A DNA stretch of 64,000 bases from Demequina sp. NBRC 110054. GTDB taxonomy: Bacteria; Actinomycetota; Actinomycetes; Actinomycetales; Demequinaceae. The translations under genes were made by a program, and so were the position numbers. Positions 1 through 7,773 of the stretch are shown in pieces. The number at the start of each line of letters is the position of its first letter. Position 1 is the stretch's first letter. The stretch is taken from NCBI RefSeq assembly GCF_002090115.1, contig NZ_BBRK01000004.1, positions 248,001 to 312,000 on the forward strand, in the 5' to 3' direction. Under the pieces are notes generated by a model. That model was not told the DNA's origin. It ran no database searches and saw nothing but the letters and a program-made list of their open reading frames with translations.

Positions 1-222
1 GTGGCCGCGACGCACCATCGCGATCGACCCGAGCGCGCCGACGATGCCGAGGAAGTCCATGACCAGCAGGCCCCAGAGCACGTCGCGCCACAGCGACGTG
101 ACCATCACCGCGTAGAAGACATCGACCACCGCGACGAGCCCGAGGACGATCGTGACGGCGCGGGCAACCTGGCCCAGATAGTTCTCCTGGCCCTGGACCC
201 ACGGGAGGACGGGCTCAGCCAC
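1..222 (-). CDS. membrane protein, N-terminal part (cut by window edge)
   Basis: The first 74 codons of a minus-strand gene that runs off the window. It starts at a GTG that overlaps the end of the upstream diguanylate cyclase gene by 8 bp, so the two are translationally linked. The visible part has a short polar N-terminus (AEPVLPWVQGQENYLGQV) followed by two hydrophobic segments, about residues 21-41 and 45-65. The N-terminus vaguely resembles that of the neighbouring GGDEF protein (V-Q-G-x-x-N before the first membrane segment). It may therefore be a second membrane signalling protein of the same kind, but the catalytic part is not visible and no function is assigned. Confidence 0.6.
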   Translation of the reverse strand, partial: MAEPVLPWVQGQENYLGQVARAVTIVLGLVAVVDVFYAVMVTSLWRDVLWGLLVMDFLGIVGALGSIAMVRRGH

Positions 223-1390
223 CCGAGAGGCTCCGGTCGCCCGCCACCTCCGGGAGCCGCCGGCGCGCGCGTTCGCGCAGGGTCACGCCTCGGACCATGT
301 TGCGCCCCTCGCGCTTGGCCTCGTAAAGCTGGCCATCCGCGCGAGCGATGGCGACGTCGACGGACCCGGGCTGATCGACCCTGACGGCGCCGATCGAGAT
401 GGTGACGTGCTCGGTCTCGTCATCGACCGTGATGGAGCGCTCGGCCGCGGCGCGGGCCCTATCGAGCATCGTGAGCGCGTCGGGCAGCTGCGTCTGGATC
501 ATGACCACCAGGAACTCCTCGCCGCCCCAGCGAGCGATCGCGGCCGCGCGCGGAAGCGCGGCGCGGATGTCGGCGGCGACCTCGCTCAGCACCTCGTCGC
601 CCACCTGGTGGCCGAGCCTGTCGTTGATCTGCTTGAAGTGATCGACGTCGGCGATCGCGAGCACGTAGTCGCCTGTGATCTCGGCGGACTGGAGCTCGGG
701 CTCGATGCCGCGCCTGTTGTACAGGCCCGTGAGCGCGTCCGTCACGGCGAGCAGGTGCGCCTCCGACAGGAGCTCCTGGTTCCGCCGACGCTCGCGCTGG
801 AGATAGCTGTTGTTGAAGAACCCCGTGAGGAACAGGAAGAAGGCGACGTTCGCGAGGTTGTAGGCCGCGGCGACCGAGAGCCACCACGCGGGCACGTCGA
901 CGCGCGGCTCGGCGAACGCGGGCACGGCCACGAGCACCGCTGCGGTGAGCAACCCGACCACCGAGAACAGCAGCCCCCAGCGCCACCGCGTCGGCACGAA
1001 CACCACGTAGATCAGGCCGCCGAGCAGCAGCAGCTGAACCTCGAACAGCGACCCCGCGGAGAACAGCACCGACAGGTACAGGTACTGGATCAGCGGCAGC
1101 GCGATCCCGAGCAGGCTCGCAGCGGCGAGCCGTCCCCGCCCATTGAGGAAGACGGCCACGTACCAGCCGATGATCATCGCGAGATGAGACACCGCGGGCG
1201 AGAGCGTGAGGGGCCACGACCCGACGGCGATGAGGAGGACCAGCGGGGCGTTGGTGACGGTCGAGATGAGGAAGAAGTGGTTGGCACCCTGCACCATGCG
1301 CACGTGATTCGGAGGCACCCGGTCTGCTCCGCTGTCGCTCAGGCGCGCGAAGGACGCGGCCAGGCCACTCCACGCGCGCGCTAGCAACAC
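215..1390 (-). CDS. membrane-anchored GGDEF diguanylate cyclase
   Basis: A 391-residue predicted diguanylate cyclase making cyclic di-GMP from two GTP. About six hydrophobic segments fill residues 38-190. A charged helical linker follows (196-214), then the GGDEF domain from about 215 to 380. The active-site loop reads GGEEF at 289-293, and the metal-binding region reads IADVDHFKQIND near 246-257, so the catalytic residues look intact. The allosteric inhibitory site (RxxD, normally five residues before the GGDEF loop) reads P-R-A-A, so product inhibition is probably absent. The GTG start at 1390 has a GAGGGGTGAG ribosome site. A second start at residue 32 is possible. It overlaps the next minus-strand gene by 8 bp. 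The membrane part presumably senses a signal, but the ligand is unknown. Confidence 0.88.
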   Translation of the reverse strand: MLLARAWSGLAASFARLSDSGADRVPPNHVRMVQGANHFFLISTVTNAPLVLLIAVGSWPLTLSPAVSHLAMIIGWYVAVFLNGRGRLAAASLLGIALPLIQYLYLSVLFSAGSLFEVQLLLLGGLIYVVFVPTRWRWGLLFSVVGLLTAAVLVAVPAFAEPRVDVPAWWLSVAAAYNLANVAFFLFLTGFFNNSYLQRERRRNQELLSEAHLLAVTDALTGLYNRRGIEPELQSAEITGDYVLAIADVDHFKQINDRLGHQVGDEVLSEVAADIRAALPRAAAIARWGGEEFLVVMIQTQLPDALTMLDRARAAAERSITVDDETEHVTISIGAVRVDQPGSVDVAIARADGQLYEAKREGRNMVRGVTLRERARRRLPEVAGDRSLSGG

Positions 1391-1527
1391 GACTCACCCC
1401 TCAGTCCTCAGCCCCCAAAGGGGCGGGTCGGCGCTCGTGCGAGCCCTCGCGCCTTGCGAGCGATTCTAGGGTCCGCGACTGACACGTGGCCAGGACGCGT
1501 CGCGTACCTCACACGCGCAGCACACGG

Positions 1528-1549
1528 TTGACGTGTCAATTCGTACGAA
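1528..1549. promoter_or_regulatory. two abutting palindromes upstream of pta
   Basis: TTGAC-GT-GTCAA (1528-1539) is followed directly by the perfect palindrome TTCGTACGAA (1540-1549). They lie in the divergent space between the diguanylate cyclase gene and pta, about 60-80 bp before pta. The arrangement suggests an operator for a dimeric regulator, but no regulator is identified and the assignment is inferred from symmetry alone. Confidence 0.35.
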
Positions 1550-1607
1550 TCGTCCCTGAGCACGGAGAAAGTACTCCGCGACGCGTGAACAGTGCTGAAC
1601 ACGTGCC

Positions 1608-3689
1608 ATGCTTGAAGTCGTGTCTAGATCCATCTACATCGCCTCGACCGAAGGCGACACTGGCAAGTCCACCATCGCTCTGGGCATCACTGCGATGCTC
1701 TCTCGCACCGTCGGCCGCGTGGGGATCTTCCGTCCCGTCGCGCGCGTCGCCGACGGCTCCGACTATGTCCTCCAGCTCCTCCTCGGCCACGACGGCATCG
1801 ACCAGTCGTACGAGGAGTCCGTGGGCGTCACCTACGACGACGTGCACGCGAACCCCGACGTCGCCCTCGCGACGATCGTGCAGCGCTATCACGAGGTCGC
1901 GCGCAAGTCCGATGTCGTCGTGATCGTCGGCACCGACTACACCGACAAGTCGGCCGCGGCTGAGTTCGAGCTCAACGCGCGCATCGCCGCGAACCTCGGC
2001 GCCCCGGTCGCGCTGGTCGTGCGCGGCATGGACCGCACGCCCGCGGAGATCGCGCAGACGATCGACGGCGCACACAAGGAGATGGAGAACAACCACGCCC
2101 GTGTGGCCGCGGTGTTCGCCAATCGCTGCGACGCCGACGCGGTCCAGGAGATCGCCTCGCTCCTGCCCGACGGCCTGGTCGGCGGAGCGCTTCCGGAGGA
2201 GCCGCTGCTCGTCGCCCCCGCGCTCGCCTCGCTCATCGAGGCCGTGAACGGCACGGTCATCTCCGGCTCGCCCGAGCTGATGTCGCGCGAGGTGTCGACG
2301 ATCGTCGTCGGCGCGATGAGCCCCGAGCACCTGCTCGGACGGCTCAAGGAGGGCGCGGTCGTCGTCACCCCTGGCGACCGCTCCGACGCGCTGCTCGCGA
2401 TCCTCACCGCGCACGCCGCGGGCGGCTTCCCCGCGCTTTCCGGCGTGATCCTCAACGGCGGCTTCGAGCCCGCCGAGCCGATCCGCCGCCTCATCGACGG
2501 CCTCGGTTCGTCGCTCCCGATCGCGACCACCGACCTGGGCACCTACGACACCGCGAGCACCTGCTGGAACACCCGAGGCCGGCTCTCGCGCGACTCGCAG
2601 CTCAAGGTCGACACCGCGCTCGAGATGTTCGAGTCGCACGTCGACACCGAGGCCCTCGCGCGCCTGCTCGACGTCGCGAAGACCGACGTCGTCACCCCGC
2701 TCATGTTCGAGAACCGACTGCTCGACCGCGCGCGCGGCTCGATGCAGCACATCGTCCTGCCCGAGGGAGGCGACGACCGCATCCTGCGCGCCGCGTCGAC
2801 CCTGCTGCGACGCAACGTCGTCGAGCTCACGATCCTCGGTGACGAGGCGGCGATCCGCGCCCGCGGCGCCGAGCTCGGCCTGGACCTCGACAAGGCGCGC
2901 ATCATCTCCCCGCATGACGAGGAGTACGTGTCCCGCTACGCGGACAAGTACTACGAGATGCGCAAGCACAAGGGCGCCACGATGGACGTCGCCCGCGACC
3001 GCGTCCAGGACGTCAGCTACTTCGGCACGATGATGGTCCAGGAGGGCGACGCCGACGGCATGGTCTCCGGCGCCGCGCACACCACGGCCCACACCATCAC
3101 GCCGTCGTTCCAGATCATCAAGACCGTCCCCGGCACGTCCGTCGTGTCGTCCGTGTTCCTGATGTGCCTGGCCGACCGCGTGCTCGTCTACGGCGACTGC
3201 GCCGTGAACCCCGACCCGACGGCCCCCGAGCTCGCGGACATCGCGATCTCGTCGGCCGCGACGGCCGAGCAGTTCGGCATCGCCCCGAAGATCGCGATGC
3301 TGTCCTACTCGACCGGTGAGTCCGGCAAGGGCTCCGACGTCGACAAGGTCCGCGAGGCGACCGCGATCGTCCGCGAGCGCCGCCCCGATCTCCTTGTCGA
3401 GGGCCCGATCCAGTACGACGCGGCCGTCGATCCGTCCGTCGCTGCGTCCAAGGCCCCGGGTTCCCCCGTGGCCGGACAGGCTACTGTTCTCGTGTTCCCG
3501 GACCTCAACACAGGCAACAACACCTACAAGGCGGTGCAGCGTTCCGCGGGTGCCGTGGCCATCGGCCCGGTCCTGCAGGGACTCCGCAAGCCCGTCAACG
3601 ACCTGTCCAGGGGAGCCCTGGTGCAGGACATCGTCAACACGGTGGCCATCACGGCCATCCAGGCACAGCAGATCGACGCGGAAGGCTGA
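1608..3689 (+). CDS. pta: phosphate acetyltransferase
   Basis: A 693-residue protein of the long Pta class, interconverting acetyl-CoA and acetyl phosphate in the cytoplasm. The N-terminal third is a dethiobiotin-synthetase-like P-loop domain (EGDTGKST near residues 15-22). A DRTGG-type middle region follows, and the C-terminal third (about 370-690) is the catalytic PTA domain, ending in the typical PVNDLSRGALVQDIV stretch. The ATG at 1608 is used here. The GTG at 1620 (VSRSIYIAS) fits known family N-termini slightly better, and neither has a strong ribosome site. It is followed 8 bp later by ackA, so the pair forms the usual acetate operon. With the phosphoketolase at 12 kb it completes a route from sugar phosphates to acetate and ATP. 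Confidence 0.96.
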   Translation: MLEVVSRSIYIASTEGDTGKSTIALGITAMLSRTVGRVGIFRPVARVADGSDYVLQLLLGHDGIDQSYEESVGVTYDDVHANPDVALATIVQRYHEVARKSDVVVIVGTDYTDKSAAAEFELNARIAANLGAPVALVVRGMDRTPAEIAQTIDGAHKEMENNHARVAAVFANRCDADAVQEIASLLPDGLVGGALPEEPLLVAPALASLIEAVNGTVISGSPELMSREVSTIVVGAMSPEHLLGRLKEGAVVVTPGDRSDALLAILTAHAAGGFPALSGVILNGGFEPAEPIRRLIDGLGSSLPIATTDLGTYDTASTCWNTRGRLSRDSQLKVDTALEMFESHVDTEALARLLDVAKTDVVTPLMFENRLLDRARGSMQHIVLPEGGDDRILRAASTLLRRNVVELTILGDEAAIRARGAELGLDLDKARIISPHDEEYVSRYADKYYEMRKHKGATMDVARDRVQDVSYFGTMMVQEGDADGMVSGAAHTTAHTITPSFQIIKTVPGTSVVSSVFLMCLADRVLVYGDCAVNPDPTAPELADIAISSAATAEQFGIAPKIAMLSYSTGESGKGSDVDKVREATAIVRERRPDLLVEGPIQYDAAVDPSVAASKAPGSPVAGQATVLVFPDLNTGNNTYKAVQRSAGAVAIGPVLQGLRKPVNDLSRGALVQDIVNTVAITAIQAQQIDAEG

Positions 3690-3697
3690 TCAGAACA

Positions 3698-4834
3698 GTG
3701 GCAGTGAACTACGAGGGGATCGCTCTGGTCCTCAACTGCGGGTCCAGCTCGGTGAAGTACCAGGTGGTGGACACGACCAAGGAGGAGCCGCTGGCCTCCG
3801 GCATCGTGGAGCGAGTGACCGATCACGGTGTCGCGATCCACGAGATCATCGACGTGCTCGGCAAGCCCGACTCGGGCGTCGACCTCAGCGCGCTGACCGT
3901 CGTCGGTCACCGCGTGGTCCAGGGAGGCGAGGAGTTCTCCGCGCCGACCATCATCGACGACGAGGTGGAGCGCGGCATCGCGAAGCTCTCCGTCCTCGCG
4001 CCTCTGCACAACCCGGGCCACGTGGCCGGCATCTCGGCCGCGCGCGCCCAGTTCCCGAACATCCCGCACGTCGCGGTGTTCGACACGGCGTTCCACACAA
4101 CGCTCTCGGAGGCGGCGTACACGTACCCGCTGGACCTGCGCGTCGCCAAGGAGCACGGGATCCGCAAGTACGGCTTCCACGGCACCTCGCACGGCTACGT
4201 GTCCCGCGAGTGCGCCGCGCTCATGGGCAAGGAGCCCAAGGACGTCAACATCATCACGCTGCACCTGGGCAACGGCGCGTCCGCCGATGCCGTCCAGGGC
4301 GGTCACGCGGTCGACACGTCGATGGGCCTCACCCCGCTCGACGGCCTCATGATGGGCTCGCGCACGGGCACCATCGACCCCGCGGTCGTGTTCCACCTGC
4401 ACCGCGCGGCCGGCATGTCGATCGACGAGATCGACACGCTCTTCAACAAGCAGTCGGGCCTGCTCGGCATGTGCGGCTACTCGGACCTGCGCGACGTCCA
4501 CAAGGCGATCGACGAGGGCAGCCACGACGCGCGCCTCGCGCTCGACGTGTACACCCGCCGCATCAAGGGCTACGTGGGCCAGTACTTCGCGCTCATGGGA
4601 TCCGTCGACGCGATCGTGTTCACCGCGGGCGTCGGAGAGAACGACGACGTCGTGCGCCTCGAGTCGCTCCAGGGCCTCGAGGGTCTCGGCATCAAGATCG
4701 ACGAGGAGAAGAACGCGGGCCGCAAGAAGCAGGCCACGCTCGTCTCCGCCGACGACTCGAAGGTGCAGATCTGGGTGATCCCGACCGACGAGGAGCGCGA
4801 GATCGCGACGCAGTCGATCGCGGCCGTCTCCTAA
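3698..4834 (+). CDS. ackA: acetate kinase
   Basis: A 378-residue acetate kinase, converting acetyl phosphate and ADP to acetate and ATP. The ASKHA fold is clear. The N-terminal phosphate-binding loop is LNCGSSSVKYQ, then come GHRVVQGGEEF, the catalytic FDTAFH aspartate region, GTSHGYVS, LHLGNGAS and the C-terminal GVGENDDVVR. It is slightly shorter than the usual 395-400 residues, with a short tail. The GTG start lies 8 bp after the pta stop, so it is translated from the pta mRNA. A strong hairpin follows 17 bp after the stop. Confidence 0.96.
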   Translation: MAVNYEGIALVLNCGSSSVKYQVVDTTKEEPLASGIVERVTDHGVAIHEIIDVLGKPDSGVDLSALTVVGHRVVQGGEEFSAPTIIDDEVERGIAKLSVLAPLHNPGHVAGISAARAQFPNIPHVAVFDTAFHTTLSEAAYTYPLDLRVAKEHGIRKYGFHGTSHGYVSRECAALMGKEPKDVNIITLHLGNGASADAVQGGHAVDTSMGLTPLDGLMMGSRTGTIDPAVVFHLHRAAGMSIDEIDTLFNKQSGLLGMCGYSDLRDVHKAIDEGSHDARLALDVYTRRIKGYVGQYFALMGSVDAIVFTAGVGENDDVVRLESLQGLEGLGIKIDEEKNAGRKKQATLVSADDSKVQIWVIPTDEEREIATQSIAAVS

Positions 4835-4850
4835 GACTCGGCAGACTCAC

Positions 4851-4880
4851 GAAGGCCCGTCCCGCAAGGGGCGGGCCTTC
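4851..4880 (+). terminator. hairpin terminator after ackA
   Basis: GAAGGCCCGTCCC and GGGGCGGGCCTTC pair around a GCAA loop directly after the acetate kinase gene. No U-run follows, as is common in high-GC actinobacteria. Confidence 0.75.
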
Positions 4881-4896
4881 GTCGTCCCCGGGCACC

Positions 4897-5133
4897 GCAT
4901 TGTCCCCGGCCCTGACCCGGGCTGCCAGCCCCCCTCCACCCCCCGTGCAGGCGGTACGAAAACGTCCACCAGGTGACGCGAGGGGTCCCAGAACGACCAT
5001 GAGTGTCCACTGGGAGACATCGATCGCGCCGGTGCGCGCCAGTGGACACTCATGGTCGTCTCGCGGCCGGAGCTGCACGCCAGTGGACGATTCTGTACCG
5101 CCCGCGGGGCAGGGGCCGGGCCAGGGACGATGC
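4897..5133. repeat. nested inverted repeat, three box pairs around one centre
   Basis: The space between ackA and the next gene holds an imperfect inverted duplication. The inner arms are a perfect 21-bp inverted repeat (4993-5013 and 5039-5059, beginning ACGACCATGAGTGTCCACTG) around a 25-bp loop. A middle pair, 4950-4970 and 5082-5102, shares GGCGGTAC and CGTCCAC (17 of 21 positions) and is exactly symmetric about the same centre. An outer pair is GCATTGTCCC at 4897 and GGGACGATGC ending at 5133. Both arms are non-coding as far as can be seen. It may be two inverted copies of an intergenic repeat or one palindromic mobile element. No other copy of the 21-bp arm was seen in the window. Confidence 0.7.
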
Positions 5134-5203
5134 AGAGGCTGGGACCGCGGCACCCGGGACCTCTCGCGCGTCGCAGTGGCGCGCCCGGGCATAGGTTGGA
5201 ATC

Positions 5204-6166
5204 ATGCTCGCCGCCTACGCCGCCCGATTCAGCCCCGACGACCCTGCCTCCGCCCTCGACATCGGGGATCGCCCCGCTCCCGAGGCGCGCGAGAACTGGA
5301 CCACCGTCGACGTGCGCGCCGCGAGCATCAACCACCACGACCTCTGGAGCCTCAAGGGCGTGGGGCTCACGGACCGCCAGCTGCCGATGATCCTCGGCTG
5401 CGACGCGGCGGGCGTCGCCCCGGACGGCAGCGAGGTCGTCGTCCATGGTGTGATCGGCGCGGACGGCCACGGCGTCGGCCCGCGCGAGCCGCGCAGCATC
5501 CTCTCCGAGCGCTACGACGGCACGCTCGCCGAGCAGGTCGCCGTGCCCACCGCGAACCTCATCCCCAAGCCCAAGGAGCTCAGCTTCGAGGAGGCGGCCT
5601 GCCTGCCCACGGCGTGGCTCACCGCGTACCGCATGCTGTTCCACGGCGCGGACCTCAAGCCGGGCGACTCGGTGCTGGTCCAGGGCGTGGGCGGAGGCGT
5701 CGCGAGCGCGGCGATCTCTCTCGGCGCCGCCGCGGGGCTCGAGGTCTTCGCGACTTCCCGCTCCGAGTGGAAGCGCGAGGCCGCGCTGAGCATGGGCGCC
5801 GTCGAGGCGGTCGAGCCCGGCGACCGGCTGCCGACCCGTGTCGACGCCGTGATCGAGACCGTGGGCCGCGCGACGTGGAAGCACTCGATCGCCTCAGTCA
5901 AGAACGGCGGCACGATCGCGATCGCCGGTCACACCACGGGCGACCCCGAGCCCGCGCTCCTGACGCGCGTGTTCTTCCACGAGCTGCGGATCCAGGGCGT
6001 GACCATGGGCACCCGCAAGGACCTCGCCGCGCTCATGAGCTTCCTGGTGCGCACCGGGCTGCGCCCGACCATCGACCGGGTGATTCCGCTCGCCGAGGCT
6101 CGCGCGGCGGTGGACCGCGTCGCCTCAGGCGACCACCTGGGGAAGGTCGTCGTCACCGTCGGGTGA
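5204..6166 (+). CDS. MDR-family zinc-independent NAD(P)H:quinone oxidoreductase-like protein
   Basis: A 320-residue medium-chain dehydrogenase/reductase. The GroES-like N-terminal half includes VRAASINHHDLWSLKG and the GCDAAG motif. The Rossmann half carries VLVQGVGGGVASAAISLG near residue 157 for nucleotide binding. The structural-zinc cysteine cluster and the catalytic zinc ligands of alcohol dehydrogenases are absent, which places it with quinone oxidoreductase or enoyl-reductase types. The substrate is unknown. A TAGGTT hexamer ends 6 nt before the ATG, consistent with a leaderless transcript starting at this codon, and this supports the start chosen. It stands alone on the plus strand, with a convergent hypothetical gene 22 bp after its stop. 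Confidence 0.85.
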   Translation: MLAAYAARFSPDDPASALDIGDRPAPEARENWTTVDVRAASINHHDLWSLKGVGLTDRQLPMILGCDAAGVAPDGSEVVVHGVIGADGHGVGPREPRSILSERYDGTLAEQVAVPTANLIPKPKELSFEEAACLPTAWLTAYRMLFHGADLKPGDSVLVQGVGGGVASAAISLGAAAGLEVFATSRSEWKREAALSMGAVEAVEPGDRLPTRVDAVIETVGRATWKHSIASVKNGGTIAIAGHTTGDPEPALLTRVFFHELRIQGVTMGTRKDLAALMSFLVRTGLRPTIDRVIPLAEARAAVDRVASGDHLGKVVVTVG

Positions 6167-6187
6167 GGCTCGCGGGGCGCGCCAGCC

Positions 6188-6583
6188 TCAGTCGGCGACG
6201 AACCACCGCTGCAGCGCCTCGACGACCTCCGGGTGACCGCTGCCGCTTCCGAAGCTCCCCCATGGGTCGGGGGCGGCTCCCCTGAGCCACGCGAGGACGT
6301 CGGCAGGGTCCGCGTGCCCTCCCGCGTCGAACGGCGCCAGTTGCTGCTTGTCAGCTGGAGCCCCGTGGGGCACGCGCCGCCATCCGACGCCGTCTTCCGT
6401 GTCGACGATGATCCAGGTGGATGCACACTCGAGCGAGATGCATGCGCAGATCGACAGCGCGTGCCGCGCGCGTCCCTCCCACTCGCCCGCGGGATGCCGC
6501 CTCGCCGCCGCATCGAGCAGCGCCTCGACCTCCGCGACCGCGGGGTCCCACACCGGCTCATGCTTCGGGCGCCATCTGAACAT
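6188..6583 (-). CDS. hypothetical protein
   Basis: A 131-residue soluble protein of unknown function beginning MFRWRPKHEP. It contains a short Cys-containing stretch (SICACISLECAS), a WIIVDTED strand-like segment and a C-terminal helix (PEVVEALQRWFVAD). No signal peptide or membrane segment is visible and no family was recognised. An in-frame GTG two codons upstream is possible. The ATG at 6583 is preferred because TACCGT ends exactly 6 nt upstream, as in several leaderless genes of this window. It is convergent with the MDR oxidoreductase gene, and the GATase gene lies behind it on the same strand. Confidence 0.7.
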   Translation of the reverse strand: MFRWRPKHEPVWDPAVAEVEALLDAAARRHPAGEWEGRARHALSICACISLECASTWIIVDTEDGVGWRRVPHGAPADKQQLAPFDAGGHADPADVLAWLRGAAPDPWGSFGSGSGHPEVVEALQRWFVAD

Positions 6584-6652
6584 GACCACACGGTAGACCC
6601 GGCGCGCGCAGCCCGGAAGGACGCCGCACGCGTCCGCCCCGAGGGACGGCGG

Positions 6653-7324
6653 TCAGAGCGCGCGCAGCCAGTCGCGGATCATCTGCACGCCACCCATGGT
6701 CGCCGCGTCGCCGTGCTCGCGGGCTGCAGTCCGCAGGTCGGCAATGGAGAGCCCCCACGCGCGCAGGTCCGAGGTGTGCCCGATGAGCCAGCGCTCGATC
6801 GCCTCGGGATCGGCCTCGGGATGGAACTGCACCGCGAGCCACGGCCCGAGCGCGAAGGCCTGATGCGCGTTGGCCTCATTGCCGGCGAGCAGCGTCGCCC
6901 CGAACGGCAGGTCGAAGGTGTCGGCGTGCCAATGGAGCACCGGATTGCAGTCGAGCGCCCGGAGCGACGAGGCGCGGCCAGCCTCGGTCAGGTCCACGGT
7001 GCCGAAGCCGACCTCGCGGTTCCCCGGGTTGACGGCGGCGCCCGCCACGAGCGCCATGAGCTGCGCGCCGAGGCAGACGCCGATGGTCGGCCGGTCCCGC
7101 CTCGCCGACAGCACCTCGCGGACCGAGTCGAGCACGGGGTACGTCTCCGAGTCCCCCGCGTCGATCGGCGCGCCCAGCACGATGGCGACGTCAGCCGAGG
7201 CCGCCTCCGCCACATCGTCCACACCGACGTCGAGGTACCGGACCTCGTAGCCGTGTGCGAGGATCTCCGCCTCCCACGTGCCCAGGTCCTCGAACGCGAC
7301 GAAGCGGACGACGTCGCACCTCAT
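6653..7324 (-). CDS. class I glutamine amidotransferase-like protein
   Basis: A 223-residue stand-alone class I GATase of the type annotated as GMP synthase-like glutamine amidotransferase. The nucleophile elbow reads VCLGAQLMA and the catalytic histidine lies in VQFHPEAD, so the Cys-His pair is present. HWHADTFDLPFGATLLA is typical of the family. The ATG overlaps the stop of the upstream DUF3054 gene as ATGA, so the two are translationally coupled. The acceptor substrate is unknown. Known members act on gamma-glutamyl compounds or amides. A frameshifted paralogue lies at 21.3-22.0 kb, and the two share MRC-x-V-x-R-x-VAFEDLG at the N-terminus. Confidence 0.88.
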   Translation of the reverse strand: MRCDVVRFVAFEDLGTWEAEILAHGYEVRYLDVGVDDVAEAASADVAIVLGAPIDAGDSETYPVLDSVREVLSARRDRPTIGVCLGAQLMALVAGAAVNPGNREVGFGTVDLTEAGRASSLRALDCNPVLHWHADTFDLPFGATLLAGNEANAHQAFALGPWLAVQFHPEADPEAIERWLIGHTSDLRAWGLSIADLRTAAREHGDAATMGGVQMIRDWLRAL

Positions 7325-7707
7325 CCCTTGAGCCCCTTGCGCTTCGCGATGAAGCCGGAGATCACCCGCCACCCGACCAGGAAGGCCGCGAGGACGGTGC
7401 CGGCGACGATCACGAACGACACCTGCACGCCCTGACCGCTCGCGAGCCTCAGCAGCATCCCCCAGGCGACCGTCGAGCCCCACACCATGAGCCCCGTCGG
7501 CTTCCACGCGCACGGGGCCTTCCAGCCGCGCGCGAGGGCCCACCCGATCCCGGCACCGACCAGGAACGGCCATGCGGTCGTCGCCAGCCCGCTCCCCCAC
7601 GGCCCGAGGATGCCCTCGTCGTGGCTCGCCCGTCCGATGGCCGAGAAGAGGATGATCGCGCCCGCGTCGAGCGCCGCGGCGCCGGCCGCCGCCTGCCTGA
7701 TGTTCAT
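7321..7707 (-). CDS. DUF3054 family membrane protein
   Basis: A 128-residue protein with four hydrophobic segments, about residues 8-24, 38-58, 68-90 and 98-116, and a basic C-terminus (GFIAKRKGLKG). The arrangement, with the conserved D near residue 14 in the first helix and W-K-P-T-G in the middle, matches the DUF3054 family of small actinobacterial integral membrane proteins. Function is unknown. It is the first gene of a two-gene unit with the amidotransferase, overlapping it by 4 bp. The divergent ABC-F gene starts 66 bp away. Confidence 0.8.
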   Translation of the reverse strand: MNIRQAAAGAAALDAGAIILFSAIGRASHDEGILGPWGSGLATTAWPFLVGAGIGWALARGWKAPCAWKPTGLMVWGSTVAWGMLLRLASGQGVQVSFVIVAGTVLAAFLVGWRVISGFIAKRKGLKG

Positions 7708-7773
7708 GCTCGTCAGTCTGCCGCACGGGGCCCTCGGAACGGGTCATGGCGGAGCCCCGACTACCCTTGTCGG

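Noticed and set aside
4831-5194. Small open frames in both arms of the inverted repeat (similar peptides starting MSTG on each strand)
   Set aside because: Their resemblance follows from the inverted DNA repeat itself. Neither has a ribosome site, and spacer lengths between the boxes do not keep a frame.
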